DNA of 11,325 bases from Setomelanomma holmii (taxonomy: Eukaryota; Ascomycota; Dothideomycetes; Pleosporales; Phaeosphaeriaceae): contig ML978457.1 of NCBI GenBank assembly GCA_010015745.1, forward strand, positions 1 to 11,325, given 5' to 3'. A program made the position numbers and the translations under genes. Within the stretch, counting starts at the first letter, position 1; every line of letters begins with the position of its first letter. The notes under the pieces were generated by a model. The model did no database searches. It was not told the origin of the DNA and saw only the letters and a program-made list of their open reading frames with translations. Below are positions 1 to 7,961 of this stretch, in pieces.

Positions 1-265
1 CTTTGTGAGACAGCTAGGTCTGAAGGACATCCAACACCTGATTGTCAAAGACAGTCCACGTCCTATGCCTCTTCCAGAATCTGACCATCTCCGCACATGG
101 TATTAAGTTTGTTATGTACCATCGTTATTGTAACTTGTTTATGAGGTCTCCATCCAACATGGACACCTCAGGGGGTGTGTCAGCCTGGCACTCTAGTTCA
201 CAAGGTACATGTGAACTACATCTCTCATGTGACTTCACGTTACTTGCTTACTCATCTTGGTTGTG

Positions 266-304
266 TATATAAACGCTCTCTATTGCTCGCTCAATACAAC
301 AACC
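266..304 (+). promoter_or_regulatory. Orphan TATA-type core promoter
   Basis: A TATATAAA box at 266-273 is followed about 25 bases later by CAATACAACAACC (292-304), a layout typical of fungal core promoters and start sites. A pyrimidine-rich leader and an ATG at 319 follow, but that frame stops after eight codons. A possible splice acceptor (CTGACAG, ending at 348) lies just before the dispersed repeat that begins at 360. No coding exon follows, so this may be the promoter and leader of a gene whose body was lost. It could also be chance; the evidence is composition and spacing only. I see nothing else supportable in 1-365. Confidence 0.3.
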
Positions 305-359
305 TTCTGCTTCCTTCATGTCTGCTCTGTTCTCTCACATCTGACAGGATCTTTACAGT

Positions 360-459
360 CGCTGATTGACTATCTGAGGTGGGCTGAGCTACATATATAG
401 ATGGCCGTACATGAGCTATCCCAAATCGTACTAGAGTAGGTCTGGGCAAGGCGCAAACC
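360..459 (+). repeat. Dispersed ~100 bp direct repeat, left copy
   Basis: This stretch matches 7303-7403 in the same orientation. The 94-base core (366-459 against 7310-7403) aligns without gaps with 7 mismatches, about 93% identity. The match extends six bases further left with a one-base gap. Similarity ends at both sides in both copies. It contains CTACATATATAG and GTACATGAGCTATCCC, but no reading frame and no clear tRNA-like A and B boxes. It is probably a fragment or end of a transposable element; the family is not recognised. It lies immediately after the orphan promoter at 266-348. Confidence 0.85.
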
Positions 460-664
460 TTTGCAGACATGTGTTGGATGCAAAAAGCCCGACCTTCTCG
501 CTCCTTGGCTTGAAGGTTGATATAGTCGATATTCTAACAACATGTATACATGATATATACGATAGTGCATAACGCATGAGGTGTCAGCCAAAGTCAAAAC
601 TGCCTGAGGACACAGCCGAGATGAATCAGGTCGATACTCCAACGTGACAGGAACAGAACTTGAT

Positions 665-2785
665 TCACGTAGCAGCCATAACAATCCGCTTCCCTTTCAT
701 CGACTTCCACTGCACAAGTGCTGCGCCAAAGATGGACAGCGAGGCCGTGGCTACAACAACATAGAAGGTTTGTGTGAGAGTATGGTTATAAGCGTAAAGG
801 ACGCCAGCGATATGTTTTGGCTCAATGGCGTTCTTGAGTTCTGTTGCGCCGATCTGGAGTACTAGTCCGACGTTGATATCAGGAACAGCAAGGCCAAGAT
901 TCTTCTGGAGTTGATTGGTGAACACGTTCTGGCCAACAGAGATGAACATAGCCCCTCCAAGCGTTTGCGTGAACATCATGATGGCAGTTCCAACGGGAAC
1001 ATCATCAGTGGGTAACACTGCTTGGATGGCAAATAGAGGCTGCTGTATGCCGAATCCCACACCTGCGGCAAACAGAAACTGGTACCCAATCCAGTGGGCG
1101 GAGTTCGAGTCGACTTTAAAGGTTGTCATGAGGCCCGCGCCAACGGCCATAAGCACGGAAGAAATGATCATGAACGGCGTAAAGTGGCCGAAGACGGTGA
1201 CCAAACCTCCCGAGATGATAGAAACGATGGCCAGGCCTAGAATAGCAGGAAGGTTCATGATACCGGACTTGGTTGCCGATGCGCCTTTGACTGCCTGAAA
1301 CCAGATAGCTGTTCGAAAATGTTAACTGAGCGCTCTACAGGCGCAGGGGCTGTGCAGAAACTTACGGATATAGTAAACCAGGACAAAGAAAGCAGCACCA
1401 AGCATAGCCCCAAACCAAGCACATCCCCAGATATTACGGTTCAAGAAGATTCGGGGTGGTACTGTGGCTTCTTCCTGTTTCCACCACTGGACGATGATAA
1501 AGCCAATAATCAGAATACCGAACATGACAAATAGTGCAATAATGCGCCCATTGCTCCACACATATTCGCTGCCACCCCACTGCAGAGCAAGAAGCAAGCA
1601 GATAATAGCCGGCATAAACATCATAGTGCCGAGTAGATCAAATCTTGCCAACTGTTGTTTCCATGTGGCCCCAGCTCTTGCGCTGCGGTGGCTGGGTTTA
1701 AAGAAGAATAGAATGAAAGCTGCTGTAACAGCACCGAAGGGAAGGTTGATGTAAAAGCACCAGCGCCAAGATAAGTGGTCCGTGAAAGCTCCACCCATGC
1801 TAAGCAATTGTTAGTATAGGACCGTAGGACCTAGTCCCCATAGAACTCGAAGCTGCTCCACTTACAGAGGGCCAACAACACTAGCAAGTCCGTACATACC
1901 ACCAACTAGTCCCATATATGCGGGGCGTTTCCGTAAAGGAACCGTGTTTGTAATGATCAAGACTGCTCCGCTGTAAATACCGGCAGCACCAACACCAGCA
2001 ACTGCACGTCCGATAATAAGTGCGGTTGAGTTTGGCGCAACACCACAAATCAAGGACCCAACCTCGAAGATAGATATAGTGGTGAGGTAGACCCATTTGA
2101 CTGAGTAATAGGTGTAGAGTTTTCCGTAGATGAGTTGCGTTGCGCAGATAGTGAGAAGATATGATGACCCGTACCAACCAACGTCATTCAGGGTTTTGAA
2201 ATGATCTGTAATGCGAGGAATAGCTGTCGCGATGATGGTATTGTCCTATTTATAATCGTCAGCATCTGAAGAGTCCGTACTGAATGCTCCGCGCGCTCAG
2301 TGTATTAATTCATACAACAGCACCCGAAGTAATTTCAAGTACGTTTATAAACAGCCTAGAGAATGTAAATAATTCAAATTCTTTTGGGCTTTTCTTTCAC
2401 AAGCACAATGCTAGTAAGATAGGAGCAGGTCTGTACTTCGGAAATTTGACATTTGAGATGAACCTACCAGTGCCATGCAAAAGACTGAAAGACACAAAGC
2501 CAAAGTGATTGCAGCAAGCGAGCCTTTTTTTGGGTACTGATGGTAGTCTTCTTTGCCGGATCCGCTGGCTGTCGAATTGAATTTTGACTGCTCAGTGAGG
2601 TCTGCCTTGCTTTGTACACCTATGACAGTTTCAGTGGCTGCTTGATTTGCTGATACTGCTGATAACAGCATCGCGGATTTGACAATTTCCTTCTTTTTAA
2701 AGTCCAAGAGTGCGACGCTATCCGGAGCTGTGTCCTCTGAGACAATGTTCATGCTTAATTTGCTCCCGGTAACCTGGTTGACCAT
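665..2785 (-). CDS. MFS transporter, DHA2/DHA14 drug-metabolite efflux type, four exons
   Basis: Predicted plasma-membrane proton-coupled exporter of about 591 residues with 14 membrane segments; the substrate is unknown. Exons: 2785-2468, 2245-1866, 1799-1366, 1308-665. Introns of 222, 66 and 57 bp have donors GTAGGT, GTAAGT and GTAAGT. Branch sites include GCTGAC near 2260 and TACTAAC near 1812, and all phases join cleanly. A hydrophilic N-terminus of ~85 residues precedes TM1. Motif D1 (ALDNTIIATAIPRI, ~105-118) is rebuilt across intron 1. Motif B (GRAVAGVGAAG, from ~185) and motif C (GPLMGG, ~231-236, rebuilt across intron 2) are present; motif A is degenerate (GKLYTYYSVKW). The ATG at 2785 is the first in frame; the next is at 2752. 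No lesion is seen. The gene is divergent from the mevalonate kinase gene. The HC-toxin pump TOXA belongs to the same large family, but that gives no substrate. Confidence 0.92.
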
Positions 2786-2890
2786 GTATGTGAATTTAGT
2801 GAAAGAAGCTCTTTGGTCCAAGGCGTTTGAAGATCGTCTGTAAAGTTGCTACGTAGAAAACTAAAGCGAGAATATGAGGGTGAAGGGCAG

Positions 2891-2897
2891 TCTTATA
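2891..2897 (-). promoter_or_regulatory. Possible TATA box of the MFS gene
   Basis: On the minus strand the sequence reads CCTATAAGAC, about 106 bases upstream of the chosen ATG at 2785. That spacing suits a fungal TATA box with a leader of roughly 75 bases. A GGGTC-GT-GACCC palindrome lies further upstream at 2972-2983. The call rests on motif and spacing only. Confidence 0.3.
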
Positions 2898-3182
2898 GGT
2901 AATATGCTAGAAATGATCAATCATAATCGGTTGATCGAGAAACAAGTGCTAGCTTTGTTCGTCAAAATACGGGGTCGTGACCCTTCGTAATATCATTGCC
3001 TATACGTGTGAACGTTTTGTGTTTTGATTCGCTTATTTCCTTTCGCATCTGAGTGGAACACAAATTGCGCCATAGGAGCAATTAGGAAGGTAGTCTCGTC
3101 TTAATCTTACACATCAGGCAGGAGCGCGCCCAGAGCAGTACGGGTTGAAATAGCTCAGGTACGGCTATCTGTATATGCAGCT

Positions 3183-3193
3183 CGGGCGAGCCG
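3183..3193. promoter_or_regulatory. CGG-N5-CCG inverted triplets, candidate Zn2Cys6 regulator site
   Basis: The sequence CGGGCGAGCCG sits in the 906 bp divergent intergenic region between the transporter and the mevalonate kinase. Inverted CGG triplets with a fixed spacer are the classic target of fungal Zn(II)2Cys6 regulators, which often control metabolite clusters. It also lies inside a perfect GCTCG-GG-CGAGC palindrome (3180-3191). A single short site can occur by chance. Confidence 0.3.
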
Positions 3194-3240
3194 AAATGGT
3201 CAATGCAGCACCGTTCTTCTCCTTTCAACCAGCGGTACAC

Positions 3241-3349
3241 CAACCAAGCCGATCAAGCCGATCATTCCTAATATGGTAGTATACTATGTTAACTTAGATT
3301 GGTTGGAAAAGTGCTCTATCAGGTTAGTCCCGATTGATTGGCTTGGTTG
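3241..3349. repeat. Imperfect inverted repeat with CCAAT boxes in the divergent promoter
   Basis: The 16-base arms 3241-3256 and 3334-3349 are inverted copies with one mismatch (CAACCAAGCCGATCAA against the complement of TTGATTGGCTTGGTTG). They are separated by 77 bases. The spacer holds a perfect 10-base palindrome, TAGTATACTA (3278-3287). CCAAT boxes read as ATTGG occur at 3298-3302 and 3337-3341. It may be a two-sided regulatory region for the divergent genes or a small decayed inverted-repeat element. The rest of 2786-3691 shows no gene. Confidence 0.5.
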
Positions 3350-3691
3350 TTGACCAGTCTGGAAAAACGAGACAAAATTAAGACTATGGCTAACATCGAA
3401 TGCAACTAGTCTTCAACCGTGCATCACCACGCAGAATTGCTATCGATCAATTCAGATTGAAATCTGTGCAAGAAGCCGTGCATAAAGCCGTGCGCGCTAG
3501 TGGTGTCACGCCAACGCCACAACAAGCCTCTCTAAGTCTTGTGCGTATAGACACAACAAGTATAGTAATACCTGTACTTTCAAGTTAAATTCGGCCTTTA
3601 CTAAGATATGAGGTTGTAGTAGCGTGCACGTATCCTTGTCTGGATTGAATTGATAGATAGCAACTCTAGCACCTCGTCGCATGCCACCAGG

Positions 3692-5363
3692 ATGTTCGAA
3701 TCCAAGCCTATAGACACAACGCCTGGGAAACTTTTCTCCAATATGCCCTCCACCGTAATAACACCCATAAATCGCGCCTCCTCGATCGAAGGAAAAGAAT
3801 CCTTGTCTATAATGCCTCCCTTCATGGTCTCGGCGCCTGGCAAAGTCATTGTATTTGGAAAACATGCAGTCGTACACGGAAAAGTATGTCGCAAGCTGCA
3901 GAGGTTGTCTGGTATTTTCTAACACTTCCAGGTTGCAATAGCCGCTGCCATATCCCTCCGCACATACCTCCATGTCTCGTTCCCTTCCAAGTCGAATCGT
4001 ACCATTACATTGCGATTCTCGGACATACAGATGGAGCACACGTGGAATATTGATGATCTTCCCTGGAGTAGCTTCTCAAAATCTGGAAAGAAAAATTATT
4101 ACTACGACCTTGTTGCTTCCCTAGAACCCGACTTCGTTGCCGCTTTACACCCATTCATCGAAGAGGTATCGCTCGAAGCCCCCAAGTCAGTCCGCAAGGT
4201 ACACCATGCATCCGCACGTTCCTTCTTATATCTTTTCCTCTCTCTCGCATCGCAGAAAGTGCGGCCGTGCGTATACACATTACGATCTACCATTCCAATT
4301 GGCGCAGGTCTGGGCAGCAGTGCCAGTATCTCTGTATGCATCAGTACCGCATTACTCCTGCAGATCCGCGCATTAAGTGGTCCTCACCAGGACCAGCCAC
4401 TACAAGAGTATGAACTCAATATCGAGCGCATAAATCGGTGGTCGTTCGTTGGCGAGATGTGCATACACGGTAATCCTTCAGGCGTTGACAACACGATCTC
4501 GTCAGGCGGTAACGCTGTCTTATTTCATAAGAAATATGAAGACAAGCCGCCTCTTGTTATACCAATACACTGCTTTCCAAAGCTTCCAATGCTGCTAGTC
4601 AACACACAACAATCGCGCAACACCGCTACTGAGGTCGCCAAAAGTCCCGAACCTTAGGAACGCACATCCCACCATCACAGAGTCGATTATGAATGCAATC
4701 GGGGAGGTCACTGAATCCGCATACAAGATCCTCATGTCTTCAGGCTTCGACCCTAACTCATACGCCTCACTCAAGTATATAGACGAACTTGTGACCTTGA
4801 ACCACGGTTTACTTGTTGCGCTAGGGGTATCACACCCCAGGCTTGAGCGCATACGGGAAGTGATCGACCATGCTGGCATCGGCTGGAAGAAACTAACCGG
4901 TGCCGATGGTGGAGGCTGCGCGATCACAATCCTCAAATCTCAGTCTCTAGGTACTACGGATAGTCATGGAAATGGCACGCACCATCATGATACGTCCTCG
5001 GATAGATCTGATTCTATTGCAGCCGACCTTGATACCAGCGCATCGATCATGTCGAATAATACAGAGCTTAACTACAAAGTTCTCGGACCGCTGGAAGCAA
5101 GACCCCAGAATGATAGGTTTGAAATGTACGATACAACATTGGCTGGTGACGGTGTTGGAGTGCTATGGGCCGCAATCCTGCACAACGCAAATGAGGAGAA
5201 GAGTGAAATAATAATAGATCAGGAAAAATTCCTGAAAGCAGAAGGCAGGGTAGGCATAGAAAGCCTTGTTGGGACGATGAGCATGGGACAGAGAGATCTA
5301 CGAGACGTCAGAGAAGGATGGATCTTCTGGAGGCGAAATATGGTGCATGATGTTGGAAACTGA
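3692..5363 (+). pseudogene. ERG12: Mevalonate kinase (GHMP kinase), frameshifted; probable decayed paralogue
   Basis: Mevalonate kinase phosphorylates mevalonate with ATP to 5-phosphomevalonate in the isoprenoid/sterol pathway. Exon 1 is 3692-3883. A 48 bp intron (3884-3931; GTATGT donor, TTCTAAC branch, CAG acceptor) separates it from exon 2 (3932-5363). In order: motif 1 SAPGKVIVFGKHAVVHGK; motif 2 PIGAGLGSSAS; the catalytic region GEMCIHGNPSGVDN with its Glu and Asp; the TxxxxRxT element; motif 3 KLTGADGGGC; and a typical fungal tail (DGVGVLW). The frame breaks at the AAAA run 4640-4643 and meets TAG at 4655. The downstream frame continues the protein from 4644, so one extra A explains it. 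A length of ~540 aa would fit fungal enzymes. Glu-to-Lys in motif 1, Gly-to-Asp in motif 3, and Gln and Ser for the basic residue and Pro in the NTKxPR-type element all look abnormal. Start: the ATG at 3692 is preferred; 3743 is possible. Identity is near certain. Loss of function is likely unless the extra A is a sequencing error. Confidence 0.93.
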
Positions 5364-5408
5364 TGTTCAACTGATATCTTTCACATTATCCTGACCACGC
5401 AGTGCTCA

Positions 5409-5633
5409 GTGAGTGAAAGTCTTGTGTAAATCCCTCAATCCCCGCGAATACAGACAATTCGATACGTCTACTGAGGTACAATTGAGACTCAAGAACGAAC
5501 GTTTTGTGCGATGTTTAGAGCATTTCGTTATCATCCATCTGGGTACTAGCGGGCTCATGCGTACGCTCATTGACCAGCTCTTGTAGTCCGAACTTCCTAA
5601 CTAAACATCTATAGATATTCAATTTTCTTGCAG
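5409..5633 (+). other. Possible 3' UTR intron downstream of the mevalonate kinase
   Basis: A consensus donor GTGAGT (5409-5414), a branch-like CTAAC (5597-5601) and the strong acceptor TTTTCTTGCAG (ending at 5633) frame a 225 bp intron, similar in length to intron 1 of the transporter. It starts 46 bases after the kinase stop codon. An AATAAA (5638-5643) follows at once and could serve as a poly(A) signal. No convincing coding exon follows the acceptor. It is either a 3' UTR intron or a chance arrangement. Confidence 0.25.
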
Positions 5634-5777
5634 CAACAATAAAAACATTACATTAGAGATTCACGTCTCATCAACAGTCTCAGTTTGCCTTTATTTGGGT
5701 TTGCTTTGTCAAACCTTTCTCGTGAGTCGTGTAATACAAGTTGTAGAAATTCTGAACGCAGCCTATCTATCCCAGAT

Positions 5778-5904
5778 AATTCAAGCTTGTAACAGTAAAT
5801 ATGGTACTATTGTAGTACTCGCCGATCAGGGCAGGGTACCAACTAACGCCTGTAACAACAGCGAATTCAACCTAGTAACATTGAATGTGGTACTATTGTA
5901 GTAC
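5778..5904 (+). repeat. Two-copy 41-base direct repeat with a GTACTA-TTG-TAGTAC palindrome
   Basis: The units 5778-5818 and 5864-5904 align with 5 mismatches over 41 bases, at a period of 86 bases. The last 17 bases of each unit are identical (TGGTACTATTGTAGTAC) and contain a perfect 6-base inverted repeat around TTG. It may be a duplicated protein-binding site or a decayed minisatellite. No function is assigned. Confidence 0.7.
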
Positions 5905-6696
5905 ACCAGCAATCTCATCATCGTCAAGCTAATGATTCGTAACTAACGTACTTATGTTGCACTAGCCGAGCACTAAATAAGATCAATCAAACATCGTTTG
6001 ACTGAATTCTGCTAGCGTTAGGAGAACGCTAACAATCAGTGTAGTGCGACTATCAGGTGGGACTGACCTGAAATTTAAACATGACGGCCTGTACGAAGTG
6101 TACTAAGATCTAGATGCAGGATAGAATCTCTAGCTGAGTGATACAAAAACCAGCAAGGAATACTACCAAACCCAATATCCCTCAATAACATCATCCCCTT
6201 GTACTGAAACCTGCATGTCTTCCGTTAGAAAAAGACCATATCAGTAAGTGTGAGGGGGAATAGAAAATGAGGACAAAGTACGACGAATCGTAGCGCATCC
6301 TGTTCGTTTAGATCTAGCGGTGAAATATAGAGCAAATTAGTAACAAGGGCAAGATGAATAGGACTGATAGGCAGAACGTGAGATAATCTGTCTATGTTGT
6401 CTTTAAACTTTTGCGCATTCTCAATCAGAACGTCAAACAATATTTCCCTCCAACAGCACCTACCACTACATTATGGATATATTTTGAGATTCTTTAACTA
6501 CATTCTGCTCCCCTTGCTCGAGCGCAAGAGCGAACCCCAAGGCCGGTTGTTAATAGATCTAAAGCTGCTCACAGCCACTCAATATCTTCACTATCTGCCT
6601 GCAATTGAATATGCACACGACCATGTACCACACGTTCCTCAATACATCCGTCCCTCAATACTTACCTTCCCCCAACACGGATCCAAGGTCAAGGAT

Positions 6697-7280
6697 ATGA
6701 TCTATTCCAACAGCTTTCAATTGAGGCCATAAGCCGCCGGGTTTCCTTATCGCTCTAGCTTTGACTACGTTCGAGCGAGTAAGTTCTGGAGAGCAAATAT
6801 GGACGAAACGATCAAGGTATATCAACTGATAGCAGCGGACACGTCTGTTGTTGAGGTCAAAGTTGGAAACGGGTTGTCCCTTAGTGGACTTGCGCAAAAG
6901 GAGCTTCGAGCCGGCCTTGAGTTTCGAACGGTACATGCCACTTCATACATGTTCCCAGGCGGAGATGAGAAAAGGACCAGAACTATGGCAACCCTTATGG
7001 TCATGCTATGTGTATTTGATGGTGAGCGCAAAATGTGATAAAGCTGATACATTAACCAAGCTAATCAATTATGCAGATAAAGTTGAGGAGGCTGTAGGAT
7101 CAATGGTAACTATCCCTGTTGCGAAACCTTTCTCTGCAAGCTGATTCTCTGCAGCTTACTGAGCTACGAAAATGATTTTCTAGCTCGATTTGAGAGCCAT
7201 AAGGCGAGAACAAGGCCAGGACTCACAAGTGATTCCCAGGTGTACCTCGATGGAGTTGTTCACGCCATACACGAATGTAA
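6697..7280 (+). pseudogene. Class I terpene synthase, 5' fragment, broken
   Basis: Terpene cyclases ionise and cyclise a prenyl diphosphate using Mg2+ bound by an Asp-rich motif. From the ATG at 6697 the frame gives MIYSNSFQLRP, then TAA at 6730 (codon 12). It reopens with AAGFPYRSSF and runs to 7021. A 55 bp intron (7022-7076; GTGAGC donor, CTAAT branch, TGCAG acceptor) rebuilds the helix motif VFDDKVEE, with the Asp pair at residues 108-109 (a DDxxE metal site). Just before it are ATSYMFPGG and a KRTRT stretch, as expected in this fold. The frame then needs a one-base change between about 7105 and 7165. After that LARFESHKA and VYLDGVVHAIHE continue the family pattern to about 7278. The second metal site (NSE/DTE) and the C-terminal half are absent; a dispersed repeat and a LINE follow. 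No close homologue or product can be named. It is a remnant, not a working enzyme. Confidence 0.68.
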
Positions 7281-7302
7281 CGGTACGGAGGGGGGAGGAC
7301 TG

Positions 7303-7403
7303 CGCTGACTTGACTACCTGAGGTGGGCGGGGCTACATATATAGACTGCCGTACATGAGCTATCCCAACTCGTACTAGAGTAGGTCTGGGCAAGGCCCAA
7401 ACC
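7303..7403 (+). repeat. Dispersed ~100 bp direct repeat, right copy
   Basis: Second copy of the element at 360-459, in the same orientation: 7 mismatches in the 94-base core and one extra base near the left end. It starts about 25 bases after terpene synthase homology fades and ends 85 bases before the LINE tail. The intervening 7404-7488 shows no gene or match that I recognise. It may be the scar or end of an element that cut the cyclase. Confidence 0.85.
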
Positions 7404-7488
7404 GTTACATATAGAGGCAAAGCTGTTGCTGTGTAGTAAACACTGCGCATGCGGGAAAAATTGAAGGATTGAACTGAGGTCGTATTGT

Positions 7489-7504
7489 GTATGTATGTAT
7501 GTAT
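7489..7504 (-). repeat. (ATAC)4 simple-repeat tail of the LINE
   Basis: Four perfect GTAT units on the plus strand, ATAC on the element's sense strand, at the downstream end of the LINE 3' UTR. Many LINEs outside mammals end in short tandem repeats instead of poly(A). This sets the 3' boundary of the insertion to about 7489. Confidence 0.6.
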
Positions 7505-7835
7505 TGTTTATCGTCCTATAGAAAGCCTCCCACGGGGCATGAAAGACGGGTAGCGCCCTGGCTAGTACTCAGGTGCTCCTATTCTTTGGGTGTTGGCAGT
7601 GTGTGCAGTCTGGTAGGGTACTTTTCGCCAGTTGAAAAGACTCTATCTAGGTTCTAGGCCGTAGGGCCAGGGATGTGTTAGGCAATGAAGCAGAGCTCTT
7701 GTTCTAGGGCTAGTGGGCCAAGGGCATAAGCGTTAAGGCTGAGGAGGGGAGGGGTATAAAGATAACAAATAAGAGGGTTTGTATGTTATGTTTCTTCTTG
7801 CAGAAGAGATAAGCGTAGAACTGACAACCACACAT

Positions 7836-7917
7836 AAGCGGCTGAGGCCGCTTAGTGCTGTGTTCTGTAACGCTAAGCCTTAGGCGGGGTCACAAATGAG
7901 CGGCTTTAGCTGCTCAT
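7836..7917 (-). other. Paired hairpins in the LINE 3' UTR
   Basis: Hairpin 1 is AAGCGGC-TGAG-GCCGCTT (7836-7853). Hairpin 2 is ATGAGCGGC-TTTA-GCTGCTCAT (7896-7917). Both have four-base loops, and both are preceded by CACA and followed by TGCTGTGTT, so they are duplicated modules. Hairpin 2 has one G-T pair. A partly self-complementary stretch (CGCTAAGCCTTAGGCG) lies between them. Reverse transcriptases of several LINEs recognise 3' UTR stem-loops, which makes this a plausible template-recognition element. That role is inference. Confidence 0.6.
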
Positions 7918-7961
7918 TGCTGTGTTTTAGCGTGCCAAGACAATCTAGTAGGTACCTAGAA

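Larger units (their letters stand above)
5364..6696. other. Intergenic region without a supportable gene
   Basis: About 1.3 kb lies between the kinase stop and the terpene synthase start. It holds the possible 3' UTR intron, a short tandem repeat at 5778-5904, a perfect 7-base hairpin TAGCGTT-AGGAG-AACGCTA at 6013-6031, and a 6-base inverted repeat at 6053-6071 (TCAGGT/ACCTGA). The part from 6100 to 6600 is AT-rich with no recognisable motif. Pyrimidine-rich DNA at 6630-6675 just ahead of the terpene synthase ATG could be its promoter or leader. Confidence 0.6.

Noticed and set aside
3694..3703. GTTCGAATCC, the perfect T-loop/B-box sequence of a tRNA
   Set aside because: No matching acceptor, D or anticodon arms surround it, and it lies in the first codons of the mevalonate kinase gene.
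3506..4039. Long minus-strand open frame of 177 codons
   Set aside because: It is antisense to the kinase exons and intron, has no recognisable motif, and lies opposite conserved kinase residues.
4644..4657. A GT...AG intron repairing the kinase frame
   Set aside because: The only local GT-AG pair is 14 bases, far below any fungal intron, and it would delete residues that fit the family in the +1 frame.
6225..6440. Minus-strand open frame of 71 codons with plausible-looking protein sequence
   Set aside because: It starts at a TTG, shows no domain I can name, and has no supporting splice or promoter context. It could be a gene scrap, but that cannot be supported.
7101..7183. An intron (GTAACT donor at 7107) joining the two terpene synthase frames
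   Set aside because: The donors available are all in phase 0, and none of the downstream acceptors restores the LARFESHKA frame. A one-base frameshift fits better, though a non-standard junction is not excluded.
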